Origin: Nocardioides jensenii JCM 1364 = NBRC 14755 | Lineage (GTDB): Bacteria; Actinomycetota; Actinomycetes; Propionibacteriales; Nocardioidaceae | Assembly: GCF_001552535.1 (NCBI RefSeq) | Contig: NZ_BCRJ01000069.1 | Location: 1 to 49,788, forward strand | Direction of reading: 5' to 3' | DNA length: 49,788 nt | Position numbers and translations under genes: made by a program | Shown here: in pieces, positions 42,961 through 49,788 of the stretch | Numbering within the stretch: position 1 is the first letter of the stretch | Layout of the letters: each line of letters starts with the position of its first letter | The notes under the pieces: generated by a model | Databases searched by the model: none | Told to the model about the DNA's origin: nothing | Seen by the model: the letters and a program-made list of their open reading frames with translations, nothing else

Positions 42961-44694
42961 TCAACCGACGTAGGTGAGCTCCTTGAGCCCCTCGCCGGGC
43001 GGCGTCGGATCGGACTCGGCGCTGAGGTCGTGCGGCTCACCCGACGCGGCCACCGCCCAGGTGACCAGGTTCTCGGCCGGGGAGCTGACCAGCGCGACGA
43101 TGTCGTCGCGGACCAGCTCGATCGGCACCTCGAGGGGTTGCACGAAACGGGATCCGTCGACCGAGAAGGTGGTCACTTGGGAGAGCTCGTCGGTGATCGG
43201 CCGGACCAGGGCCACCGCGGTCGGCGAGAACCAGGCGATGTCGGCGATGCGCACCTTCTCGCCGTCGTCGACATGGATCACCTCGGCCCTGGTCCCGCGT
43301 AGACGGGATCCGATGAGAGCCAGGCGACTCTGGACGACGACGTCACGACGGGCACCGCGCACTACGGCCACCAACCGGGTGCCGTCACGCGAGACCAGGA
43401 AGCGGCTCACTGCCTTGCCGGAGACACCGGGCACCGTCACCTCACGCACCCGTCCCTTCCACCAGTACCGGATGACCGCACCCTGCGGCGTACGGTCCAG
43501 CATCCACAGCCGTCCGGCCACGTCCCAGGCGGGCTTGAGCAGGTCGGTCCGTCCGGAGTCGAGTGCCACCGGCTGCTCGTCCTTGTCGACCGAGGCCAGG
43601 ACGACCGACGAGCGGTCCCCGGTCACCCCGGCTACCCGACTCGCGTCCAGGTCGACCGCGAAGGTGGCGAGGTCGTAGTCATGCGCGCCGAAGGGGCCGC
43701 TCACCCGGGTCGCGCTGGCACCGACCGAGGAGACCATCCGCCCGTCGCGCAACGCGAAGAGGCCCTGCCAGGACCCGTCGCCGACGGGGTTGTACTCCTC
43801 GCCCATGTCGACGTCGAAGTCCGAGGACGTCCCCGACACGGTGACCGGTGTCTCGTTGATGGTGAGGCGGATTCGACGTACGGACGGGTCCTGACGCAGG
43901 GTCCAGGCGATCTGCACGCTCATCAGCTCGGCGCTCTCGGCGTCGAGGGGCGCGGTCTCCCCACGCAGGGACACCTCCGCGACACCGTCCGCGGAGACCG
44001 GGGCAGTCAGGTCGAGGCTCAGGTCGTCGGGGATGTAGGACCGGGTCACGCCCTGGAGCCTTCTGCCCGGGCCGAGCAGCAGCGAGCGCATCAGGACTGC
44101 CGAGAGCTGCCCACCACGGGGCACGAAGACCGGCTCGGGAACCACGACGCGTGCCGTGGGGTCGAGGAAGTAGAGCGAGGCCTGACGGTAGCGGGCCGCG
44201 AAGAACTCGTCGGACACGATCATCGCGTCGGGCGGGTCCTCGATGCGCCACTCGCCGTTCTCGACGGTCATCGCGAACTTCAAGGTGCGCTGGTCGGCGG
44301 GCAGCGTTCCCTGCCACACCCCTCGACCGTCGAGGTGGTGTGCGTTGAGCACCGTCACCGACACCTCCTCGTTGCCGGTCGGGGTGAGGATCCCGTCATA
44401 GGTGATCAGCTGCCGATCGGGGTGCCAGCTCTCGCGCGCCTCCTCGGAGAGGAACTGCTTGGCCACCGAGGTGGTCGTGGGGTTGGCCATCATCGCGTCG
44501 AGGAAGTGCCCGACGATCTCGGTGGCCTCCTCCCCCGCCTGTGGGGGACGCGGGTCATAGGGGAAGCCCGAGTCCTGGCTCGAGGTGGGCCGGTCGTCAC
44601 CGACCTGGACGTCGCCACTGTCCGGCAGCCCGACGCACGCCGAGCACATGGTCAGGCACAGGGCCAGGATCATCAGGAGGCGTGGGTGCGTCAT
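42961..44694 (-). CDS. lpqB: lipoprotein LpqB
   Basis: A 577-residue lipoprotein (signal peptide, lipidated Cys20 followed by VGLPDSG; the residues before it, M-C-S-A-C, make an atypical lipobox). An N-terminal NTF2-like region is followed by a GerMN domain (around 185-300) and a C-terminal beta-propeller. In mycobacteria LpqB binds the extracellular part of MtrB and modulates MtrA phosphorylation, cell-wall homeostasis and division. ATG 44694 overlaps the mtrB stop by four bases, so the three genes mtrA-mtrB-lpqB form one operon here. Confidence 0.96.
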   Translation of the reverse strand: MTHPRLLMILALCLTMCSACVGLPDSGDVQVGDDRPTSSQDSGFPYDPRPPQAGEEATEIVGHFLDAMMANPTTTSVAKQFLSEEARESWHPDRQLITYDGILTPTGNEEVSVTVLNAHHLDGRGVWQGTLPADQRTLKFAMTVENGEWRIEDPPDAMIVSDEFFAARYRQASLYFLDPTARVVVPEPVFVPRGGQLSAVLMRSLLLGPGRRLQGVTRSYIPDDLSLDLTAPVSADGVAEVSLRGETAPLDAESAELMSVQIAWTLRQDPSVRRIRLTINETPVTVSGTSSDFDVDMGEEYNPVGDGSWQGLFALRDGRMVSSVGASATRVSGPFGAHDYDLATFAVDLDASRVAGVTGDRSSVVLASVDKDEQPVALDSGRTDLLKPAWDVAGRLWMLDRTPQGAVIRYWWKGRVREVTVPGVSGKAVSRFLVSRDGTRLVAVVRGARRDVVVQSRLALIGSRLRGTRAEVIHVDDGEKVRIADIAWFSPTAVALVRPITDELSQVTTFSVDGSRFVQPLEVPIELVRDDIVALVSSPAENLVTWAVAASGEPHDLSAESDPTPPGEGLKELTYVG

Positions 44695-46292
44695 GGCGTC
44701 AGCTCCTCAGCGTCCTCGGGCACCAGCGGCAGTGGGCTCTGCCGGAGGGCGGCCCCGGCACGGCGTGGCAGCGTCAGCCGGAACTGTGCACCTCGCCCGG
44801 GCTGGCCCCAGGCCTGCAACCAGCCCCCGTGGAGGTGCGTGTCCTCCAGGGAGATGGACAGGCCCAGACCGGTGCCGCCGCTCGTGCGGGCCCGGGCCGG
44901 GTCGGCCCGCCAGAACCGGTTGAAGACCAGCGATGCCTCGCCGGGAGCGAGCCCCACGCCGTGGTCGCGTACGGCGATGGCGGCCGCGTGGTCGTCGCCG
45001 TTGACCAGGATCTCGATGCCGCGGCTCTCGGCATGATCGATCGCGTTGCTGACCAGGTTGCGCACGATGCGCTCGACCCGGCGGGTGTCCGCCTCGGCCA
45101 GACAGGGTTCGGAGAGGGCCCGCACCGTCACCGTGGTGTTGCGTTGTTCGGCGACTGCCCGGGTCATGTCGACCACCCGGTGGGCGACGTCGATCAGGTT
45201 CACGTCGTCGAGGTCGAGCGCGGCGGCCCCGGCATCGAACCGGCTGATCTCCAGGAGGTCGGTGAGCAGGCCCTCGAACCGGTCCAGCTCGGTCTGGAGG
45301 AGCTCCGCGGCCCGGGCGGTGACCGGGTCGAACTCCTCGCGCGCGTCGTGGAGCACGTCTCCGGCCATGCGCACCGTGGTGAGCGGCGTCCGGAGCTCGT
45401 GGGAGACATCGGAGGTGAACCTGCGCTGGACCCGCGAGAGCTCCTCGAGCTGCCGGATCTGACGCTGCAGGCTGGAGGCCATCTGGTTGAAGGAGGTGGC
45501 GAGTCGCGCGATGTCGTCGTCGCCTCGCACCCGCATCCGCTCCTCGAGCTCCCCGGCAGCCAGTCGCTCGGCCACCCGTCGCGCCATCCGGATCGGGGTC
45601 ACCACCTGGCGGGTGACCAGCCACGTGAGGCCGGCGACCAGCACCAGTAGCAGGGCTCCTGCGGTGACCAGTGCCCGGGTGACGAGGTCGAGTGTCTCTC
45701 GTTCCTGCTGCATCGGGTAGAGGTAGTAGATCGTGTAGAACTCGGCGTCTGCCGGCAGCTGGATGGTGGAGCCGACCACGATGCCGGCAGTGTCGGACTT
45801 TCCGCTGCCGGGCAGGTAGCGGATCCGGGAGAAGGCCCAGGCCGTCGAGCCTCCGTCATCGAGGTGCTTGACGAGATCCGCCGGCACACTGTCGAGATCC
45901 AGGCCCTCGGAATAGCGCGGACCGCTCCCCGAGAGGTCGGTCGGCTGGTCGCCGATCGGCCCGTTGAGCACGACCAGGAACCCGCGCGAGCGGCCTCGGG
46001 CGATGATGGGGTCGACGAGCTGCTGCAGCTGCAGGCTGGCCTCGTCGTCGGTGCCGGGAACGGTGGCCAGCCGGGCGCGGGCGTCCGCGGTCTCGTTCGC
46101 GGCCTCGGCGACCACTCGATCGACGCGGGCATCGACCAGTCCGTCGCGGGTCTGCTGCAACAGGAACCACCCCACGACCCCGACCACCAGCGCTGAGAGC
46201 AGCACCGTGCTCGCGACGACGCGGGCCTGGATGGAACGCCGCCAGAACGTGAGTCCGCGCCGGATCGCCTCGGTCGGGGTCCGGGAGGGCAT
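44691..46292 (-). CDS. mtrB: sensor histidine kinase MtrB
   Basis: A 533-residue membrane kinase. Two transmembrane helices (about 26-46 and 207-227) frame an extracellular sensor domain; then HAMP (228-280), dimerisation domain with phospho-His298 in FTSDVSHELRTPLTT, and a catalytic domain with the N box (VSNAID), DHGVGL and GTGLGLSI. It phosphorylates MtrA and controls wall-hydrolase and division genes. It follows mtrA by 78 bp and overlaps lpqB by four bases. Confidence 0.96.
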   Translation of the reverse strand: MPSRTPTEAIRRGLTFWRRSIQARVVASTVLLSALVVGVVGWFLLQQTRDGLVDARVDRVVAEAANETADARARLATVPGTDDEASLQLQQLVDPIIARGRSRGFLVVLNGPIGDQPTDLSGSGPRYSEGLDLDSVPADLVKHLDDGGSTAWAFSRIRYLPGSGKSDTAGIVVGSTIQLPADAEFYTIYYLYPMQQERETLDLVTRALVTAGALLLVLVAGLTWLVTRQVVTPIRMARRVAERLAAGELEERMRVRGDDDIARLATSFNQMASSLQRQIRQLEELSRVQRRFTSDVSHELRTPLTTVRMAGDVLHDAREEFDPVTARAAELLQTELDRFEGLLTDLLEISRFDAGAAALDLDDVNLIDVAHRVVDMTRAVAEQRNTTVTVRALSEPCLAEADTRRVERIVRNLVSNAIDHAESRGIEILVNGDDHAAAIAVRDHGVGLAPGEASLVFNRFWRADPARARTSGGTGLGLSISLEDTHLHGGWLQAWGQPGRGAQFRLTLPRRAGAALRQSPLPLVPEDAEELTP

Positions 46293-46340
46293 CTAGGCCT
46301 GGTCTCTCGGAGGGGCAGGCGACCGCCGTTCGAGGAGCAG

Positions 46341-46371
46341 GGCCCGGGGCGTGTCTCTCATGGCCCGGGCC
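46341..46371 (-). other. inverted repeat in the mtrA-mtrB junction
   Basis: An 8-bp stem, ggcccggg/cccgggcc, spans the last base of the mtrA gene and the gap before mtrB. A possible processing or attenuation site that could set the ratio of MtrA to MtrB. Confidence 0.4.
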
Positions 46372-47072
46372 TACTGGGTTCCGGCCTTGTATCCCACACC
46401 GCGCACCGTCACGACGATCTCGGGGTTCTCCGGGTCGTGCTCGACCTTGGAACGGAGCCGTTGGACGTGCACGTTGACGAGCCGGGTGTCCGCGGCGTGA
46501 CGGTAGCCCCACACCTGCTCGAGCAGCACCTCGCGGGTGAAGACCTGCCAGGGCTTGCGAGCCAACGCCACGAGCAGGTCGAACTCCAGCGGGGTCAGGT
46601 TGATCGGGGTGCCGTCGCGGGTGACCGAGTGACCGGCGACGTCGATGGAGAGGTCACCGATGGTGAGGCTCTCCTGCACCGCCTGCTCGGTACGGCGGAC
46701 CCGGGCCCGGATCCGGGCGACCAGCTCCTTGGGCTTGAACGGCTTGACGACGTAGTCGTCGGCCCCGGACTCGAGGCCGACGACCACGTCGACGGTGTCG
46801 CCCTTGGCGGTGAGCATGACGATGGGTACGCCGGACTCGGCGCGGATCTCCTTGCACACGTCGATGCCGTCCTTGCCGGGCAGCATCAGGTCGAGCAGAA
46901 GCACATCGGGACGGAACTCGCGGAAGTCCGCCAGCGCCCGGTCACCGCGCGAGCAGACCCGCGCCTCGAACCCCTCCTGTCGGAGGACGATGGTGAGCAT
47001 CTCGGCAAGGGACGCGTCGTCGTCGACGACGAGGACGCGTCCCTTGGTGCCGTAGTCGCTGGCTGCGCTCAT
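46371..47072 (-). CDS. mtrA: response regulator MtrA
   Basis: A 233-residue OmpR-type regulator: acidic cluster VVDDDAS, phospho-acceptor Asp61 in LLLDLMLPGKDG, conserved Lys in VVKPFKPKEL, and a winged helix ending VVTVRGVGYKAG. MtrA is essential in many actinobacteria and regulates wall, osmotic and division genes. It starts 15 bp after the S-adenosylhomocysteinase stop, so it may be read from that gene's promoter. The thymidylate kinase gene that lies between them in M. tuberculosis is absent. Confidence 0.97.
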   Translation of the reverse strand: MSAASDYGTKGRVLVVDDDASLAEMLTIVLRQEGFEARVCSRGDRALADFREFRPDVLLLDLMLPGKDGIDVCKEIRAESGVPIVMLTAKGDTVDVVVGLESGADDYVVKPFKPKELVARIRARVRRTEQAVQESLTIGDLSIDVAGHSVTRDGTPINLTPLEFDLLVALARKPWQVFTREVLLEQVWGYRHAADTRLVNVHVQRLRSKVEHDPENPEIVVTVRGVGYKAGTQ

Positions 47073-47087
47073 GTGAGTCGTACCCGC

Positions 47088-48527
47088 TCAGTAGCGGTAC
47101 TGCTCCGACTTGTAGGGGCCCTCGACGGGAACACCGAGGTAGTCGGCCTGCTCCTGGGTGAGCTCGGTGAGCTCGACGCCGAGGGCATCGAGGTGCAGCC
47201 GGGCGACCTCTTCATCGAGGTGCTTGGGCAGCACGTAGACGCCGACCGGGTAGTCCTCGGTCTTGGTGAAGAGCTCGATCTGCGCCAGCACCTGGTTGGT
47301 GAAGGAGTTGGACATCACGAAGGACGGGTGACCGGTCGCGTTGCCGAGGTTGAGCAAGCGGCCCTCGGAGAGCACGATGACCTTCTTGCCGTCGGGGAAG
47401 ATCCACTGGTGGACCTGCGGCTTGATCTCGTCCTTGACGATGCCGTCGATCTTGGCCAGGCCGGCCATGTTGATCTCGTTGTCGAAGTGGCCGATGTTGC
47501 CGACGATGGCCTGGTGCTTCATCTTCTCGAAGTGCTCGACGCGGATGATGTTGAAGTTGCCGGTCGTGGTGATGAAGATGTCAGCTGTCTCGACGACCGA
47601 CTCGAGGCGCTTGACCTCGAAGCCGTCCATCGCCGCCTGCAGCGCGCAGATCGGGTCGATCTCGGTGATGATGACGCGCGCACCCTGGCCGCGGAGGGAC
47701 TCGGCCGAGCCCTTGCCGACGTCGCCGTACCCGCAGACGACCGCGACCTTGCCGCCGATCATGACGTCGGTGCCGCGGTTGATGCCGTCGATCAGGGAGT
47801 GGCGGCAGCCGTACTTGTTGTCGAACTTCGACTTGGTGACCGAGTCGTTGACGTTGATCGCCGGGAAGAGGAGCGAGCCCTCCTTGAAGCGGTCGTAGAG
47901 GCGCAGAACACCGGTGGTGGTCTCCTCGGAGACACCCTGGATGTCGTTGGCGATGTCGGTCCAGCGCGTCGTGCTGGTCTCGAGCGAACGGGCCAGGACG
48001 CGCAGCACCTCCTTGAACTCCTCGTTGTCGGTGGAGTCCTGGCCGGGAACCTGGCCGGCCTTCTCGAACTCGACGCCGAGGTGGACGAGCATGGTGATGT
48101 CGCCACCGTCGTCGAGAAGCATGTTCGGACCGACCGGGTTGCCGGCCTCGTCCTTGAAGTCGAAGACCTTCTCGGCCTCGTCCCAGTACTCGCCGAGGCT
48201 CTCGCCCTTCCAGGCGAAGACCGGGGTGCCCTGCGGGTCCTCGACGGTTCCGTTGCCGACGACCACCGCGGCAGCGGCGTGGTCCTGGGTGGAGAAGATG
48301 TTGCAGGTGGCCCAACGGACGTCGGCACCGAGGGCGACGAGGGTCTCGATCAGCACACCGGTCTGGATGGTCATGTGAAGGGAGCCGGCGATGCGGGCGC
48401 CCTTCAACGGCTGGGCGTCGCCGTACGTCGTACGCAGCGAGACGAGGCCGGGCATCTCGTGCTCGGCCAGGGTGAGCTCCTTGCGGCCGAACTCGGCCAG
48501 GCTCAGGTCAGCAACCTTGTAGTCCAT
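47088..48527 (-). CDS. ahcY: S-adenosyl-L-homocysteine hydrolase
   Basis: A 479-residue NAD-dependent enzyme that splits S-adenosylhomocysteine into adenosine and homocysteine, relieving inhibition of methyltransferases. Marks: [31 protein letters not shown] (catalytic Lys/Asp/Cys region), NAD loop [15 protein letters not shown], and the C-terminal YKSEQYRY tail that closes the cofactor site. Full length. GAGGA lies seven bases before the ATG. The 145-bp upstream gap shows no SAH-riboswitch pattern that I can recognise. Confidence 0.98.
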   Translation of the reverse strand: MDYKVADLSLAEFGRKELTLAEHEMPGLVSLRTTYGDAQPLKGARIAGSLHMTIQTGVLIETLVALGADVRWATCNIFSTQDHAAAAVVVGNGTVEDPQGTPVFAWKGESLGEYWDEAEKVFDFKDEAGNPVGPNMLLDDGGDITMLVHLGVEFEKAGQVPGQDSTDNEEFKEVLRVLARSLETSTTRWTDIANDIQGVSEETTTGVLRLYDRFKEGSLLFPAINVNDSVTKSKFDNKYGCRHSLIDGINRGTDVMIGGKVAVVCGYGDVGKGSAESLRGQGARVIITEIDPICALQAAMDGFEVKRLESVVETADIFITTTGNFNIIRVEHFEKMKHQAIVGNIGHFDNEINMAGLAKIDGIVKDEIKPQVHQWIFPDGKKVIVLSEGRLLNLGNATGHPSFVMSNSFTNQVLAQIELFTKTEDYPVGVYVLPKHLDEEVARLHLDALGVELTELTQEQADYLGVPVEGPYKSEQYRY

Positions 48528-48672
48528 CGAATAGTCCTCAACGTTTTCGACTGGGTTCCGCGGTGCATCTGCATCTATTCGGGATCTCCCGCGCGGACTC
48601 TCGTCCAGCCTACAAGCGTGTGCCGTCGCCCACGGAATTCTCGCCCGGCCTGCGCGTCCGTCCGGTTGCGGG

Positions 48673-49620
48673 TCAGTGCGAGTTCTCGGCCGCGTGCCCG
48701 AACGGCAGGAAATGCATGATCACCACGACCACGGCTCCCACGATCAGGCCGATGACGGCCGAGGCGATGGTGTTGACCAGCCAGCCGAGCGCTGCGCCGA
48801 TGCCGGAGACCGCCTCGTGGACCTCGTGCTCCAGGTGGTGCACGAACTCGTAGGGCGGGTGCCAGCCGAGGTCGTCGACCCCGACCAGGAGGATGTGCCC
48901 ACCGACCCACAGCATGGCCGCGGTGCCGACCACGGAGATGACGCCCAGCAGTGCAGGCATCCCCTTGACCATCGCGTGGCCCACCTTCTGGGCGAGTCCC
49001 GAACGGAACCTGGTCATCGCGACACCGATGTCGTCCATCTTCACGATGATCCCGACCACACCGTAGACCAGTGCGGTGATGCCGAGTGCCACCACGACGA
49101 GGATCGCCGCCCGGGCCAGGAACGACTGGTCGGCGACCTCGTTGAGCGAGATGACCATGATCTCGGCGGAGAGGATCAGGTCGGTGCGGATGGCACCGGC
49201 GACCATGGTCTTCTCCTCGTCGGGGCTGATCTCGGCCTTGACGTCATCGGTCGTGATCTCGTGCCCACTGAGCTTCTCCCAGATCTTCTCGGCCCCCTCG
49301 TAGCAGAGGAACGTGCCACCGCACATCAGGATCGGGGTGAGCAGCCACGGGAGGAACTGACTCAGCAGCAGTGCCAGCGGCAGGATGATCAGGAGCTTGT
49401 TCTTGATCGACCCGATCGCGATCTTCTTGATGATCGGCAGCTCACGCTTGGCGGCCACACCGGAGACGTACTGCGGCGTGACTGCGGTGTCGTCGACCAC
49501 CACTCCTGCGGCCTTCGCGCTGGCGCGGCCGGCGGCGGCACCCACGTCGTCGATCGAGGCCGCGGCCACCTTGGCCAGCGCCGCGACGTCATCGAGGAGC
49601 GCGAAGAGGCCGGCGCTCAT
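48673..49620 (-). CDS. DUF808 family inner-membrane protein (YedI-like)
   Basis: A 315-residue multispanning protein beginning [26 protein letters not shown], the signature of DUF808 (E. coli YedI). Several hydrophobic segments follow ([63 protein letters not shown]), with the family motif [12 protein letters not shown] between. Function unknown. ATG 49620 gives the canonical N-terminus; longer in-frame extensions upstream have no similarity. Single gene, not obviously linked to ahcY. Confidence 0.92.
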   Translation of the reverse strand: MSAGLFALLDDVAALAKVAAASIDDVGAAAGRASAKAAGVVVDDTAVTPQYVSGVAAKRELPIIKKIAIGSIKNKLLIILPLALLLSQFLPWLLTPILMCGGTFLCYEGAEKIWEKLSGHEITTDDVKAEISPDEEKTMVAGAIRTDLILSAEIMVISLNEVADQSFLARAAILVVVALGITALVYGVVGIIVKMDDIGVAMTRFRSGLAQKVGHAMVKGMPALLGVISVVGTAAMLWVGGHILLVGVDDLGWHPPYEFVHHLEHEVHEAVSGIGAALGWLVNTIASAVIGLIVGAVVVVIMHFLPFGHAAENSH

Positions 49621-49716
49621 CGGCGGGTCACCACGGCGTCGTCGGCTGGGGCATTGGCGCACGGGTGTGTCATCACGCGCTCAGTCTAGGGGGCCGTCCC
49701 CGCTCGCCAACTCTTC

Positions 49717-49772
49717 GATAGTCCCTGACGTTCGGCCCCTCACCCATGGATAGTCCCTGACGTTCGGCCCCT
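49717..49772. repeat. two exact copies of a 24-bp repeat
   Basis: gatagtccctgacgttcggc followed by ccct occurs identically at 49717-49740 and 49749-49772, with an 8-bp spacer, giving a 32-bp period. The second copy provides the left arm of the hairpin at the window end. The array may continue beyond the window. Confidence 0.9.
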
Positions 49773-49788
49773 CAAGGGGGCCGAACGT
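49760..49788. terminator. perfect hairpin at the right edge
   Basis: 12-bp arms acgttcggcccc/ggggccgaacgt with loop tcaag end exactly at the last base. Possibly the terminator of a gene lying to the right, read toward this window, or part of an intergenic repeat. Confidence 0.5.

Noticed and set aside
48528..48672. Possible SAH riboswitch before ahcY
   Set aside because: I looked for the conserved SAH-riboswitch core and its stems and did not find them; only ordinary leader sequence is visible.
46437..48719. 760-codon plus-strand frame opposite mtrA and ahcY
   Set aside because: An antisense shadow of two highly conserved genes; no start signal or domain.

Overview
The window is very GC-rich, densely coded chromosomal DNA from an actinobacterium. 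The gene content (MtrA-MtrB-LpqB, DUF3107, Rv3235-family, DUF6758, DUF5302, DUF1003 beside a soluble MgtE-N protein, MoeZ with a rhodanese domain) and the frequent GTG/TTG starts fit Nocardioidaceae, most likely Nocardioides or a close relative. This placement is inferred from gene families; no rRNA gene is present. I saw no insertion sequence, prophage, CRISPR array or tRNA.

Layout. (1) 1-1311: 3' part of a DUF1116 gene (oxamate carbamoyltransferase-associated family) running in from the left edge, followed by a four-copy 21-bp tandem repeat. (2) 1418-17795: a housekeeping block that resembles the Mycobacterium tuberculosis Rv3204-Rv3214 neighbourhood as I remember it: alkyltransferase-like protein, MoeZ, TetR, DUF3107, ferritin-like protein, DEAD-box helicase, ParA-like ATPase and histidine phosphatase. 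Inserted in it are two secreted proteases (trypsin-like and M6), a MarR-MFS efflux operon, an L,D-transpeptidase, a PHP phosphoesterase and a DUF6758 protein. (3) 17912-23171: an MFS carrier, a mesaconyl-CoA hydratase-like MaoC protein, a small DUF5302 protein, two tandem paralogous lipoproteins and an acyl-CoA dehydrogenase.

(4) 23254-30742 is the accessory and most unusual part. Five tightly coupled minus-strand genes encode a sulfotransferase-like protein, a LicD-like/methyltransferase fusion, a small coiled-coil protein, a second sulfotransferase-like protein and a secreted phospholipase D-like protein. A divergent membrane-anchored fusion of an endonuclease/exonuclease/phosphatase domain to a degenerate alkaline-phosphatase-type domain faces them. 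Together they look like an uncharacterised system for decorating and remodelling cell-surface polymers.

(5) 30780-34088: PRC-barrel/MgtE-N/CBS protein, DUF1003 protein, Mrp iron-sulfur carrier and TatB. (6) 34147-36012: a conserved hypothetical protein, then LysM and Rv3235-family proteins. (7) 36094-48527: a core actinobacterial block, all on the minus strand: SecA, an AlkX/YcaQ-type DNA glycosylase coupled to a NarL-type response regulator, long-form HPF, ComF-like phosphoribosyltransferase, LpqB, MtrB, MtrA and S-adenosylhomocysteinase. The roughly 500-bp gap between ComF and HPF carries no gene but a highly structured leader, a strong candidate for the raiA-motif noncoding RNA. (8) 48673-49788: a DUF808 membrane protein, then two copies of a 24-bp repeat ending in a perfect hairpin at the right edge.
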